The notes: generated by a model not told the origin, from the letters alone. Shown: positions 17,932 to 27,180, counted from the stretch's first letter. The stretch is 51,142 nucleotides of DNA from Eubacterium sp. UBA3279 (GCA_002361775.1 DETV01000078.1:1-51142), one strand, 5' to 3'. Program-made: numbers and translations.

Positions 17932-19218
17932 ATGAACGTACAGGAAAAACAGCAGGCATTGATTGCAGCCGTAGAAGAAATCGCGAAAAAAGAGGGGGCA
18001 TACTGGGATGATGAACATATGCGCCGCACTTTTGAAAACTGTTATGTAAGCACAGCAAAAACAACTACAAAGTTTTTGGAAAACGGAGAAGCTTATGTAT
18101 TTACCGGAGATATTGCTGCAATGTGGCTGAGAGATTCTTCTGCTCAGGTGGTACATTATCTTCCGTTTCTGAAAGAATATCCGATTTTAAAGGATATGGT
18201 AAAAGGTCTGATCGCAAGACAGGCAAAATATATTCATATCGATCCATATGCAAATGCTTTTAACGAAGAAGCAAATGGAAATTGCTGGGAGAAAGATATT
18301 ACAGAATATAATCCGTGGAACTGGGAAAGAAAATATGAGATTGATTCCCTGTGCTATCCTGTATGGCTGATGGAACAGTATGTGAAAAATACAGGAGAGT
18401 CTGATATTTTCACACCGGAAGTAAAAACAGCTTTCCGTGATATTCTGGATGTATGGAAAAGAGAGCAGCATCATGAAGAATCTGCATATTCCTTTATCCG
18501 TGTAAATTGTCCTCCTTCCGATACCCTCAGTTGTGAAGGAAAAGGTGAACCGGTAGGTTACACAGGAATGACCTGGTCAGGATTCCGTCCAAGTGATGAC
18601 GCCTGCAAATATGGTTATTTGATCCCATCCAATATGTTTGCTTCTGTAGCGCTGGGATATATGGAAAAATTCCTGAGAGAACAGTACCAGGATGAAAAAA
18701 TGGCAGAGGAAGCTGCAGAGCTGAAAACTCAGATCGAAGAAGGAATTCAGAAATACGGCGTTGTAGAGGATGAGGTATACGGAAAAATGTATGCTTATGA
18801 GACAGATGGTCTTGGCAACTATAATCTGATGGATGATGCCAATGTGCCAAGTCTTCTTTCTCTTCCATGGCTGGCTTACTGCGATAAAGGCGATCCGATT
18901 TACAAAAATACAAGAGCTTATGTTTTGAGTAAGAAAAATCCTTATTATTACGAGGGAAGCTGCGCGAAAGGAATCGGAAGTCCCCATACACCGGATCAGT
19001 ATATCTGGCATATTGCCCTGACAATGCAGGGACTGACTTCTGACGACAGCCAGGAAAGAGAAGAATTGCTGAAAACTCTTCTGGCTACAGATGCAGGCTG
19101 TGAAGTTATGCACGAAGGTTTCCACTGTGAAAAACCGGAAGCATTCACAAGAGAATGGTTTGCCTGGGCAAATTCTCTGTTTGCGTTATTTGCACTGAGC
19201 ATGAAAGAAGGGAAATAA
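17932..19218 (+). CDS. GH125 exo-alpha-1,6-mannosidase
   Basis: A 428-residue protein of glycoside hydrolase family 125, which releases terminal alpha-1,6-linked mannose with inversion. It shows the (alpha/alpha)6 family blocks TGDIAAMWLRDSSAQV, GMTWSGFRPSDDACKYGY (acidic pair Asp222-Asp223) and EAFTREWFAWANSLFA (Glu408); the last two blocks hold the expected acid and base. No signal peptide is seen, so it is probably cytoplasmic and acts on imported mannosides. SD AGAGGT lies before the ATG. It is followed after 3 nt by an epimerase-like gene and then a GH38 mannosidase, forming a mannoside or N-glycan core breakdown module. Confidence 0.9.
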   Translation: MNVQEKQQALIAAVEEIAKKEGAYWDDEHMRRTFENCYVSTAKTTTKFLENGEAYVFTGDIAAMWLRDSSAQVVHYLPFLKEYPILKDMVKGLIARQAKYIHIDPYANAFNEEANGNCWEKDITEYNPWNWERKYEIDSLCYPVWLMEQYVKNTGESDIFTPEVKTAFRDILDVWKREQHHEESAYSFIRVNCPPSDTLSCEGKGEPVGYTGMTWSGFRPSDDACKYGYLIPSNMFASVALGYMEKFLREQYQDEKMAEEAAELKTQIEEGIQKYGVVEDEVYGKMYAYETDGLGNYNLMDDANVPSLLSLPWLAYCDKGDPIYKNTRAYVLSKKNPYYYEGSCAKGIGSPHTPDQYIWHIALTMQGLTSDDSQEREELLKTLLATDAGCEVMHEGFHCEKPEAFTREWFAWANSLFALFALSMKEGK

Positions 19219-19221
19219 TTC

Positions 19222-20274
19222 ATGAAAAGAGAAGATTTGCATCGTCATGTAGGAAGTATTCAGCAAGTGGCTAAGATCCGTCCCCTCACTTATACAGAGG
19301 GGCGGGCGGAACAGATGAAAGCCTATGAAGTAAAAAATGGTCCTTTACGGTTTACTGTCATGGGAGATAAATGTCTGGATATTACCGATGTATCTTACCG
19401 GGGAATAAATATCAGCTTTCTTTCCAAACCGGGACTTACAGGTCGGAATCATTACGATACCCATGGAGATGAAGCTTTGAGAAGTATTATGGGGGGATTA
19501 ATGTTTACGGCTGGATTGGAAAATATTTGTCCTCCATGTACCAGTGACGGGAAAGATTATCCCATGCATGGACGAATCCGTACCACCCCGGCGGAACATC
19601 TGGGCGCTGACGCAGTGTGGACAGAAGATGGGTATACCATGACTGTGTCCGGTGAAATGCGGGAGGCCGAGCTTTTCGGAGAAAATATGGTGCTTCGGAG
19701 AAAAATCACAACCACATATCCGGGTAAAACTATTACCGTGGAAGATGAGATTGAAAATCAGTCTTTCCGGAAAGAACCTATGATGATTTTATATCATTGT
19801 AATATGGGATGGCCGCTGTTATCAGAAGAGTGTGAGATCATACTCCCTACGTTGGAAGTAATCTCCCGGGATGAAGATGCGAAAGCTCACGCAGACACCT
19901 ATGACCGCATGGAGGCGCCGGTGGATAATGAGCCGGAATGTGTTTATTTGCATCGTCTGGCAGCAGACGAAGAGGGAAATACCTTTGCAGCCATAGTCAA
20001 TGAAAAACTGGGCATCGGTATCAAACTGACTTTTAACCAGAAAGAACTGCCGTATTTTATGGAGTGGAAATCACTGGCATCCGGTGATTACGTGGTAGGA
20101 CTGGAACCGGCAAATTCCAGCGTATATGGACGGTTATATCATGAGGAGAGAGGAGATCTCCATATGATGGAACCATTTGCAAAAGAAAATAAAAAACTGG
20201 TATTTACTTTCCTGGATGGGAAAGAAGAACTGGAAGCAGTGAGAAAAGAAGCAGAAAAATTAAAAACGAAATAG
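19222..20274 (+). CDS. DUF4432 aldose 1-epimerase-like protein
   Basis: A 350-residue protein of the galactose mutarotase-like fold, resembling DUF4432. It is a beta-sandwich with conserved GLMFTAGLENICPPC, an HGRIRTTPAE segment, YHCNMGWPLL and a C-terminal VGLEPANSSVYGR. The His and Glu residues in these blocks are the likely catalytic set. Sandwiched between two alpha-mannosidases, it may interconvert anomers of mannose or of a mannoside released by them; the exact substrate is an inference. No signal peptide. Confidence 0.75.
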   Translation: MKREDLHRHVGSIQQVAKIRPLTYTEGRAEQMKAYEVKNGPLRFTVMGDKCLDITDVSYRGINISFLSKPGLTGRNHYDTHGDEALRSIMGGLMFTAGLENICPPCTSDGKDYPMHGRIRTTPAEHLGADAVWTEDGYTMTVSGEMREAELFGENMVLRRKITTTYPGKTITVEDEIENQSFRKEPMMILYHCNMGWPLLSEECEIILPTLEVISRDEDAKAHADTYDRMEAPVDNEPECVYLHRLAADEEGNTFAAIVNEKLGIGIKLTFNQKELPYFMEWKSLASGDYVVGLEPANSSVYGRLYHEERGDLHMMEPFAKENKKLVFTFLDGKEELEAVRKEAEKLKTK

Positions 20275-20291
20275 AGAAAGGGAGGTTTTTT

Positions 20292-23200
20292 ATGATTTTA
20301 CTTAAAGAGCGAATTGGCAAAATGCTGGAGTATCTTCAGGCTCAGATTTATCCTAAACAGGCAGAAGTCAAGGATTACAAAATGATTCGCACAGATGGGA
20401 GATTTCAGGATGTGGCTAATCTGGACACTTCATCCTGGGAAAAATTTTCTCATGAGCAGATTTGGGGAGGTCACAGAGAATACTACTGGTTTGAAACATT
20501 TGTGACTATTCCGGAAGAATTTGCGGGAGAGTGTGCAGTTTTTGAGCTGAAAACAGGAAAAGAGTGGGATTGGGATGCAACAAATCCACAGTTTACTATT
20601 TTTGTGGACGGAGTACTGCGCCAGGGACTGGATGTGAATCACAGAGAAGTAATTCTGACAGAAAACGCAGAAGCAGGACATACATACCGCATCATCCTGT
20701 CTGCATTTACCGGCGATCAGAATTTCAGCCTGAAACTGGATTCTATGTTAAAAGTTCTGGATCGGAAAACAGAAAAATACTACTATGATCTGGAAGTTCC
20801 TTATCAGACAGCCCGTTTGCTTTCTGAAGATGATCAGGCGTATATCACGATTATCCAGGCTGTCAATGAATCTTTGAATCTGCTGGATATGAGAAAAGAA
20901 GGTTCACCGGAATATTATGCCAGCATGGAAAAAGCGCAGGAATATATCACAAAAGAATTTTATGAGAAACATTGTGATAAAGAAAAAAGTCCTATTGTTT
21001 ATTGTGTGGGTCATACCCATATTGACTGCGCATGGCTTTGGACACTGCGGGTAACCGAGGATAAAGCTGTGCGAAGCTTTTCTACCGTACTGGAATTGAT
21101 GAAGCAGTATCCGGAATATGTATTTATGTCCAGTCAGCCCCAGTTGTATAAGTATGTAAAGGAAAATGCGCCGGAAGTTTATGAACAGATCAAAGAGAGA
21201 GTAAAAGAAGGAAGATGGGAACCGGAAGGTGGTATGTTTGTAGAAGCAGATTGTAATATTGCTTCCGGTGAAGCTCTTGTTCGTCAGTTTGTTCATGGAC
21301 AGAGATTTTTCAAAGAAGAGTTTGGAGTTGATAACTCTATCTTATGGCTGCCGGATGTATTCGGATATTCTGCTGCATTGCCTCAGATTATGCAAAAATG
21401 CGGTCTGCCCTATTTTATGACAACCAAGATCAGTTGGAATGAGTTTAATAAAATGCCGTATGATACTTTTGAATGGGAAGGAATTGACGGCAGCCGTGTT
21501 CTGACTCATTTTGTACCAACACGGGATTACAATAAGGGAGCAGTGGAAGGCGGATTTGAGACGGAACATTTCACTACATATAACGGTTACATTAATCCTA
21601 CACAGATGAAAGGCGGATGGAAACGTTACAGTCAGAAATATCTGAATGAAGAAGTTCTTTGCTGCTTTGGATTTGGAGATGGAGGCGGCGGCGCAACAAA
21701 AGATATGCTGGAGAATCAGCGTCGTCTGGAACAGGGTATCCCGGGAGCGCCAAGAACAAAGATGGCAACATCCAAAGAATTCTTTGAAACTCTGGATAAA
21801 AATGTAACAGGTAAAAAATATCTTCCTACCTGGGTGGGAGAACTTTATCTGGAATATCACAGAGGAACTTACACCTCTATGGGAAGGAATAAAAAATATA
21901 ACAGACGTTCTGAATTTGCATATCAGAACGAAGAAATGTTTGCAATGTTGGATAAACAGCTTTGCGATGGTACTTATCCGGAAAAAGAACTGCATGAGGG
22001 ATGGGAAGTTATCCTGAGAAACCAGTTCCATGATATTTTGCCTGGTTCTTCCATCAAAGAAGTATATGATGACTCCAAAGAAGAATATGAAGGAATTTTG
22101 GCAGCCGGCAGAAAAATGACAGGAGAAACACTGACGCATATTGCAGAACATATCAATGCGCCGAAACATTCTTTGGTTGTGTACAATCCTAACAGCGCGC
22201 AGGCAGCAGAACTGGTGACATTCAGTCTTCCGGAAGGAATGACAGCGCCGGCTGTTTACGACGGCGAGGAGAAACTTCCTGTACAGAAAACCATGGATGG
22301 CACATGGGTATTCTTTGCAAAAGGAGTTCCGGGAAAAGGATACAAAACCTATACTGTGAAAGAAGAAGAAGTTGATCTGACACCTGCAATGACAGTGTCT
22401 ACAACAGAAATGGAAAATAATTTCTTCCGTGTAGAATACAATGAAAAAGGTCAGTTTGCACGGATTTTTGACAAGAAAGCACAGCGTGAGGTATTAAAAG
22501 AAGGTCAGGCCGGCAATGTGATCGTAAGTTATGAGGATCGTCCCCACAACTATGATGCATGGGATGTAAATAATTACTACACAGAAAAATCCTGGGATAT
22601 TGATCAGGTAGAATCCATGGAAGTTGTGGAAAATGGTCCGGTAAGAGCTTGTGTAAAAGTGGAAAGAAAATACCTGGATTCTGTAATTACACAATATATT
22701 TATATATATAAAGATCTGGCGAGAATTGATATTAAGAACGTAGTGGATTGGAAAGAACATCAGATTTTTGTAAAAGATTACTTCCCGGTAGATGTACATA
22801 CCAACGAGGCAACCTTTGATATCCAGTACGGTAATGTGAAACGCGATACCCACTCCAATACATCCTGGGATTTCGCAAAATTTGAAGTATGTCATCATAA
22901 ATGGCTGGATGTATCTGAAAACGGTTACGGTGTGAGTATGCTCAATGACTGTAAATACGGTGTCAGCGTACGGGAAGGCGTGATCGGAATGTCCATGCTG
23001 AAATCAGCAATCCACCCGAATCCGGAAGCTGATAAAGAATTACATGAGTTTACCTATGCGATTTATCCTCATCAGGGAGACTGGAGAGAAGCAGGTACCG
23101 TTACGCAGGCATATCAGTTGAATAATCCGCTGACTGCTGTATGGAAAGAAAATGAAGCAGGAGATCAGCCGGCGGTATATTCTCTGGTAACTTCAGATCA

Positions 23201-23441
23201 GGAAAATGCAGTGGTTGAGGTAGTGAAAAAAGCAGAAGATTCTGAAGATATGATTGTCAGACTGTATGAATGTTATAACAGAAGAACTCCTGTGACACTT
23301 ACATTCCCGAAAACACTGGAAGCAGTATGTGAATGTAATATGATGGAAGAAGGAGAGACACCTGTAAGATTTGAAGAAAACAAAGCAGAATTTGTGTTGA
23401 AACCTTATGAAATCAAAACATTGAAGGTAAGAATGAGATAA
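20292..23441 (+). CDS. GH38 alpha-mannosidase
   Basis: A 1049-residue retaining alpha-mannosidase of glycoside hydrolase family 38. The catalytic domain has metal ligands in GHTHIDCAWLWTLRVTEDKA and the nucleophile Asp355 in LPDVFGYSAALPQ. EWEGIDGSRVLTHF and FGFGDGGGGAT follow, then the middle domain and the C-terminal beta-sandwich (EMENNFFRVEYNEKGQFARIF). No signal peptide, so probably cytoplasmic. SD GGGAGG lies 7 nt before the ATG. With the GH125 enzyme it could remove alpha-1,2/1,3/1,6 mannose from host or yeast glycans after uptake. No transporter for such glycans is in the window. Confidence 0.93.
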   Translation: MILLKERIGKMLEYLQAQIYPKQAEVKDYKMIRTDGRFQDVANLDTSSWEKFSHEQIWGGHREYYWFETFVTIPEEFAGECAVFELKTGKEWDWDATNPQFTIFVDGVLRQGLDVNHREVILTENAEAGHTYRIILSAFTGDQNFSLKLDSMLKVLDRKTEKYYYDLEVPYQTARLLSEDDQAYITIIQAVNESLNLLDMRKEGSPEYYASMEKAQEYITKEFYEKHCDKEKSPIVYCVGHTHIDCAWLWTLRVTEDKAVRSFSTVLELMKQYPEYVFMSSQPQLYKYVKENAPEVYEQIKERVKEGRWEPEGGMFVEADCNIASGEALVRQFVHGQRFFKEEFGVDNSILWLPDVFGYSAALPQIMQKCGLPYFMTTKISWNEFNKMPYDTFEWEGIDGSRVLTHFVPTRDYNKGAVEGGFETEHFTTYNGYINPTQMKGGWKRYSQKYLNEEVLCCFGFGDGGGGATKDMLENQRRLEQGIPGAPRTKMATSKEFFETLDKNVTGKKYLPTWVGELYLEYHRGTYTSMGRNKKYNRRSEFAYQNEEMFAMLDKQLCDGTYPEKELHEGWEVILRNQFHDILPGSSIKEVYDDSKEEYEGILAAGRKMTGETLTHIAEHINAPKHSLVVYNPNSAQAAELVTFSLPEGMTAPAVYDGEEKLPVQKTMDGTWVFFAKGVPGKGYKTYTVKEEEVDLTPAMTVSTTEMENNFFRVEYNEKGQFARIFDKKAQREVLKEGQAGNVIVSYEDRPHNYDAWDVNNYYTEKSWDIDQVESMEVVENGPVRACVKVERKYLDSVITQYIYIYKDLARIDIKNVVDWKEHQIFVKDYFPVDVHTNEATFDIQYGNVKRDTHSNTSWDFAKFEVCHHKWLDVSENGYGVSMLNDCKYGVSVREGVIGMSMLKSAIHPNPEADKELHEFTYAIYPHQGDWREAGTVTQAYQLNNPLTAVWKENEAGDQPAVYSLVTSDQENAVVEVVKKAEDSEDMIVRLYECYNRRTPVTLTFPKTLEAVCECNMMEEGETPVRFEENKAEFVLKPYEIKTLKVRMR

Positions 23442-23482
23442 GATACGGGGCATATCCTGAGATATCATAAAACTTACTTGGC

Positions 23483-23519
23483 GGCGTTTCATTTCTTTAT
23501 ACAGGAGAAATGGAGCGCC
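23483..23519 (+). terminator. Probable terminator after the mannosidase genes
   Basis: Arms 23483-23496 and 23506-23519 pair over 14 bp with two G-U pairs and a 9-nt loop. The run after it is short (four T), so termination may be partial. It separates the mannosidase genes from the ABC transporter genes. Confidence 0.6.
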
Positions 23520-23547
23520 CCATTTTAACAGGAATAGGTAACAGCTT

Positions 23548-24429
23548 ATGGATGCAATTCAGATTAGAAAATTAACAAAATATTATGGAAAAAACAGAGG
23601 TATCATAGAACTTGATCTTACGGTGAAAAAAGGGGAATTTTTTGGATTTATCGGACCAAACGGGGCAGGAAAATCCACGACAATCCGTACAATGCTGGGA
23701 CTTATTTTTCCCACAGGAGGTAATGCGCAGATATTTGGCATGGATGTGGTAAAAAAGAAACAGGATATCTTGAGGAAAGTCGGATATCTTCCTTCTGAAT
23801 CGGCGTTTTATCCCGGCATGAAAGTGAAAGAGGTTCTGAAATTGTCGGCTGATCTGCGTAAAAAAGATTGCAGTGAAGAGACAAAATTACTTTGTGACCG
23901 AATGCAGCTTGATACGACACGGAAGGTAGAGGAGCTTTCTTTTGGAAATAGAAAGAAAGTTTCCATCGTCTGTGCGCTGCAGCATTGTCCTGAACTTTTA
24001 ATACTGGATGAACCAACGGGTGGTTTGGATCCACTGATGCAAAAAGAATTTTTTGATATATTGCAGGAACGAAATAAACAGGGAACAACGATTTTTTTGT
24101 CAAGTCATGTCCTCTCAGAAATTCAGCGTAACTGCACCCGCGCTGCAATTATCCGGGATGGCAGGATTATTGCCTGTGACAGTGTGGATGCACTTTCCCA
24201 AACAAATGCGAAACGAATTACAGTTCAGGGTCAGATAAACTTAAATGAACTGAAGGGAATTTGCGACAGGAAAAGTTCCGGGGATTCTATCAGTTTTCTT
24301 TTCAACGGGGATATCAATGAGTTGCTTCGGACTTTATCTGCTTCCCAGGTAAGCGATTTGACGATCACAGAGCCGGATCTGGAAGAAATCTTTCTCCATT
24401 ATTACGAAAAGGATGGTGATGCCGTATGA
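23548..24429 (+). CDS. ABC-2 type exporter, ATP-binding protein
   Basis: A 293-residue ATPase. Walker A GPNGAGKST is near residue 37, the signature LSFGNRKKVSI is slightly divergent (SFGNR where SGGQ or SFGMR are common), Walker B is LLILDEPTGGLDP, and a switch histidine sits in LSSHVLSE. The C-terminal extension of about 80 residues is typical of drug or antimicrobial-peptide exporters. The stop overlaps the permease start, so the two form one transporter. Substrate is not evident. Confidence 0.9.
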   Translation: MDAIQIRKLTKYYGKNRGIIELDLTVKKGEFFGFIGPNGAGKSTTIRTMLGLIFPTGGNAQIFGMDVVKKKQDILRKVGYLPSESAFYPGMKVKEVLKLSADLRKKDCSEETKLLCDRMQLDTTRKVEELSFGNRKKVSIVCALQHCPELLILDEPTGGLDPLMQKEFFDILQERNKQGTTIFLSSHVLSEIQRNCTRAAIIRDGRIIACDSVDALSQTNAKRITVQGQINLNELKGICDRKSSGDSISFLFNGDINELLRTLSASQVSDLTITEPDLEEIFLHYYEKDGDAV

Positions 24430-25211
24430 CGATTGTAAAACACGAATTGAAGCAGGGAAAAACTTCATTTCTGATATGGACAGCCGTCATCGGATTTTTG
24501 CTGATGGTCTGCGTTTTTCTTTTCCCGGAAATGAAGGGACAGATGGAAAGTATCAGTGACACCTTCGCTTCTATGGGATCATTTACTGCGGCCTTTGGTA
24601 TGGATCGGTTGAATTTTGGCACGCTGATTGGTTTTTATGCTATCGAATGCGGGAATATTCTGGGACTCGGAGGAGCATTTTATGCAGTACTTTGTGCCGT
24701 CGGTATTCTGGCAAAAGAAGAAAAGGATAAAACGGCGGAGTTTCTTTTGGTACATCCTGTCAGTCGGATAAGGATAATCACGGAAAAGCTGATCGCAGTA
24801 TTTATTCAGATTACGGCGTTAAACCTGATTATTTATGCTGTTTCAGTAGGCTCCATGACTATGATCGGTGAGGAGATTCCCTGGAAAGAAGTGAATTTAC
24901 TGCATTTGGCGTACTATCTGCTTCAAATTGAATTATTAGGTATTTGTTTTGGTATTTCTGCTTTTTTGCGTAAAGGAAGTATGGGTGTGGGACTTGGCAT
25001 TGCGACAATGATGTATTTTTTAAATCTGATTGCCAATATTACTGAGAGCGCTGAATTTTTGAAATACATAACGCCTTTTGGCTATTGTGAGGGAGCAGAT
25101 ATTGTAAGCAACGGAAAACTGGATGGTACCATGGTGACTATAGGAATAGTAATGGGTATCATAGGAATTACTGTTGCCTATTTGCATTACACCAGAAAAG
25201 ATATACATTGA
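24426..25211 (+). CDS. ABC-2 type exporter, permease
   Basis: A 261-residue membrane protein with about six hydrophobic segments. The first is at residues 15-35 (FLIWTAVIGFLLMVCVFLF) and the last runs into a short basic tail YTRKDIH. The cytoplasmic loop AKEEKDKTAEFLLVHPVSR is the usual coupling element of ABC-2 permeases. It partners the ATPase with which it overlaps by 4 nt. The ECF sigma gene begins 123 nt later behind its own promoter-like element. Confidence 0.85.
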   Translation: MTIVKHELKQGKTSFLIWTAVIGFLLMVCVFLFPEMKGQMESISDTFASMGSFTAAFGMDRLNFGTLIGFYAIECGNILGLGGAFYAVLCAVGILAKEEKDKTAEFLLVHPVSRIRIITEKLIAVFIQITALNLIIYAVSVGSMTMIGEEIPWKEVNLLHLAYYLLQIELLGICFGISAFLRKGSMGVGLGIATMMYFLNLIANITESAEFLKYITPFGYCEGADIVSNGKLDGTMVTIGIVMGIIGITVAYLHYTRKDIH

Positions 25212-25253
25212 TAAAATATTTCAAAGGATTTAAAAATTTTTCATTTTTCTTTC

Positions 25254-25277
25254 AACACTTCAGGCTTCTCATACGTT
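25254..25277 (+). promoter_or_regulatory. ECF-type promoter candidate before the sigma gene
   Basis: AAC (25254-25256) and CGTT (25274-25277) are 17 nt apart, matching the usual ECF pattern of an AAC -35 core and a CGT -10 core. It lies in the 123-nt gap before the ECF sigma gene and may be its own target promoter. The spacing is one nucleotide longer than the most common value. Confidence 0.4.
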
Positions 25278-25316
25278 CTATTTATGTAAATGGAATTCCT
25301 GAAACAAAAATAGAAC
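25275..25316. other. Inverted repeat in the ECF sigma leader
   Basis: GTTCTATTT (25275-25283) and AAATAGAAC (25308-25316) are a perfect 9-bp inverted repeat. A palindrome GGAATTCC (25292-25299) lies at the centre of the loop. The left arm overlaps the ECF -10 candidate and the right arm ends just before the SD, so it could be an operator or an mRNA fold controlling translation. Confidence 0.45.
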
Positions 25317-25334
25317 CGGAAGGGAGGAAAAACC

Positions 25335-25793
25335 GTGATTGAGCATTTGTATCAAGAGTTTTCCAAGGAACTGCTTGCCTGGTGCAGGAATATGACCGGC
25401 AAGGGGGAACTGGCAGAAGACCTGGTTCAGGAAGGCTATGTACGGGCTATGAATCATGAAGATGTACTTGCAAATTTAAACCAGAGACAGCAAAGAGCCT
25501 GGCTGTACCGGACCATTCGGAATCTATATGTAGATTATGTCCGTCACGGTGCTTTTGAAACCACAGCAGAGACTTTACCGGAAACAGCTCAGGAAACAGG
25601 GGAATATACAGAGATTGACTGCTTTCAGATGCTGAATATATTACCGGATGAAGATAGGCTCCTGTTTGTTATGCGGTATTTGGAAGGTTACACTTCCGCA
25701 GAAATCGGAAACTTATTTCAGTTGCCAGACAGTACTGTACGTTCCCGGCTTGCTTTGGCAAGAAAGCATCTGCGGAAAATCTGGAGTGAATAG
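25335..25793 (+). CDS. ECF-family RNA polymerase sigma factor
   Basis: A 152-residue two-domain sigma factor. Sigma-2 is at about residues 1-65 with DLVQEGYVRAM. Sigma-4 is at about 98-150 with LLFVMRYLEGYTSAEIG and the helix LPDSTVRSRLALARKHLR. It starts with GTG at 25335 after GGGAGG. No anti-sigma gene with a membrane segment adjoins it. Instead it sits between an ABC exporter and an unrecognised repeat protein, so its signal input is unclear and may involve one of those partners. Confidence 0.9.
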   Translation: MIEHLYQEFSKELLAWCRNMTGKGELAEDLVQEGYVRAMNHEDVLANLNQRQQRAWLYRTIRNLYVDYVRHGAFETTAETLPETAQETGEYTEIDCFQMLNILPDEDRLLFVMRYLEGYTSAEIGNLFQLPDSTVRSRLALARKHLRKIWSE

Positions 25794-25815
25794 AAACGGA
25801 AAGGAAAATGAGAAT

Positions 25816-27021
25816 ATGAAAAAAAATTTAATTATCAACAGCGAGATTTGCGATGCAAGAAAGATAAAAGAAGAACACTATGCAGGGTATGAACAGATTA
25901 TTCTGAATGCAGAAATACTTCTGGTGAACGAACACAGCAAAGAAGTTTTTCATCATTTACCCCTTACGGAAAATGTGGAAATAATTCTGGAAATAGAGGG
26001 AGATGCGGAGTTTTCCGCTGTAAACGGAAGTTATGAAATCACAGGAGATGTGGCCGTTAAGAAAAACTCAGTGCTTCTTGTAAATGGGAATCTTCGCATT
26101 GGACAGGGAACACAGGAAGTATTGAAACAATATAAAATGATTCAGGTAAACGGAAGTGTCAGATGTCCAAGAAGCATGGCTGTTTTTCTGGATAATATCC
26201 AGGTGAACGGAGAAACTGTGATAATTCCCGATAACTGTATTGAATTAAAAAATGATTTTGAGATGGATTCTTATTTTCATCTGCGTGCGAAAGAAAATGG
26301 AGTATATTTTGCAAATAAAAGAGTAAAAATCCTGGATACAAAGATAGACATGGAAACATTAAATAAGAAAAATATCCATTTCATTACAAAATCCGTATTG
26401 ACCAGAGAAGAATTGATTCCAGAGGTGATTGGAATGTTTGATGAGAATATCGAACTGCAAGTCGTTCCAGTCGGATATGCTTATGTGGAGGGCGATGCTG
26501 TTCTGAACGAAGCATTGGTCAGTAAATATGGAAATACATTATATATTGACGGTTCCCTTACATTAGATGAAAATAGCACTCTATGGATGGAAAAAATCAA
26601 ACAACTTTATGTGAATGGGGAAGTTTTCCTGTTGAGCAGCCAGGCAGAATCTTTCTGTAGTTTGGATGCAGAGTATAAAAATCTGGTGATCGTAAAAGGG
26701 AAGATGGTGAAAAATATACTATTGTTTACTGTAGACAGAAAAATGCTGGAATTGGCGGAAGAAGGAGTGATGGTGAAGAACTGCGCACGTTTAAATATCA
26801 AAGAGGAGGTTTCGCCGGAAATGATTTTGGAAAAACTCCAGATTGCCAATTGTGCATCTGTTCAGTGCAGCCCGGAACAGAAATCAGCAGTTCAGATGGT
26901 GGGAGAACATATTGCCAACATCAGTGATGGAGAAACACAAGGCGAAGCGAGAGGAATACTTGGCACTTTAAAAAATCTGGCAGAGTCAAAAATAATCAAT
27001 GCGGAGAAGCATAGTTTATAG
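25816..27021 (+). CDS. Unrecognised repeat protein, possibly beta-helical
   Basis: A 401-residue protein I do not recognise. It is built of short hydrophobic strands ending in turns of the form VNG, VKG or IDG, for example LLVNGNLRIG, IQVNGSVRC, YIDGSLTLD, LYVNGEVFL and VIVKGKM. These recur every 20-45 residues, suggesting a right-handed beta-helix or bactofilin-like solenoid. There is no signal peptide or membrane segment, so it is likely cytoplasmic. The start at 25816, 22 nt after the sigma stop, is preferred because the earlier in-frame ATG lies inside the sigma gene. Co-transcription with the ECF gene suggests it is a regulator, anti-sigma-like partner or effector; this is inference. Confidence 0.65.
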   Translation: MKKNLIINSEICDARKIKEEHYAGYEQIILNAEILLVNEHSKEVFHHLPLTENVEIILEIEGDAEFSAVNGSYEITGDVAVKKNSVLLVNGNLRIGQGTQEVLKQYKMIQVNGSVRCPRSMAVFLDNIQVNGETVIIPDNCIELKNDFEMDSYFHLRAKENGVYFANKRVKILDTKIDMETLNKKNIHFITKSVLTREELIPEVIGMFDENIELQVVPVGYAYVEGDAVLNEALVSKYGNTLYIDGSLTLDENSTLWMEKIKQLYVNGEVFLLSSQAESFCSLDAEYKNLVIVKGKMVKNILLFTVDRKMLELAEEGVMVKNCARLNIKEEVSPEMILEKLQIANCASVQCSPEQKSAVQMVGEHIANISDGETQGEARGILGTLKNLAESKIINAEKHSL

Positions 27022-27054
27022 TAAGACAGACGGAAAAAGCCATCTGATTTACTA
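27019..27054. other. Imperfect 15-bp hairpin at the end of the repeat-protein gene
   Basis: Arms 27019-27033 and 27040-27054 pair over 15 positions with two mismatches and one G-U; the loop is AAAAAG. The left arm contains the stop codon. There is no T-run, so it may be an mRNA 3'-end stabiliser rather than a terminator. No gene is seen in 27055-27226. Confidence 0.45.
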
Positions 27055-27151
27055 ATCGAAAAAGCATATTAACAGAATGGTAAATTGAGGAATACATTCG
27101 TCGAGAATTGATTGTATAGCCTTTAATGACTGAAATATTTGTCTATTAAGA

Positions 27152-27180
27152 TTGAAAAAACGGAGTCCTTGTGATATACT
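27152..27180 (+). promoter_or_regulatory. Promoter for the small peptide and ychF
   Basis: TTGAAA (27152-27157), a 17-nt spacer and TATACT (27175-27180). Transcription would start near 27187, giving a leader of about 190 nt before ychF. The left arm of a terminator-like stem lies inside the spacer. Confidence 0.75.

Noticed and set aside
23548..27021. Mobile element carrying the ABC/ECF module
   Set aside because: No integrase, transposase or flanking repeats were found; codon use looks similar to neighbours.
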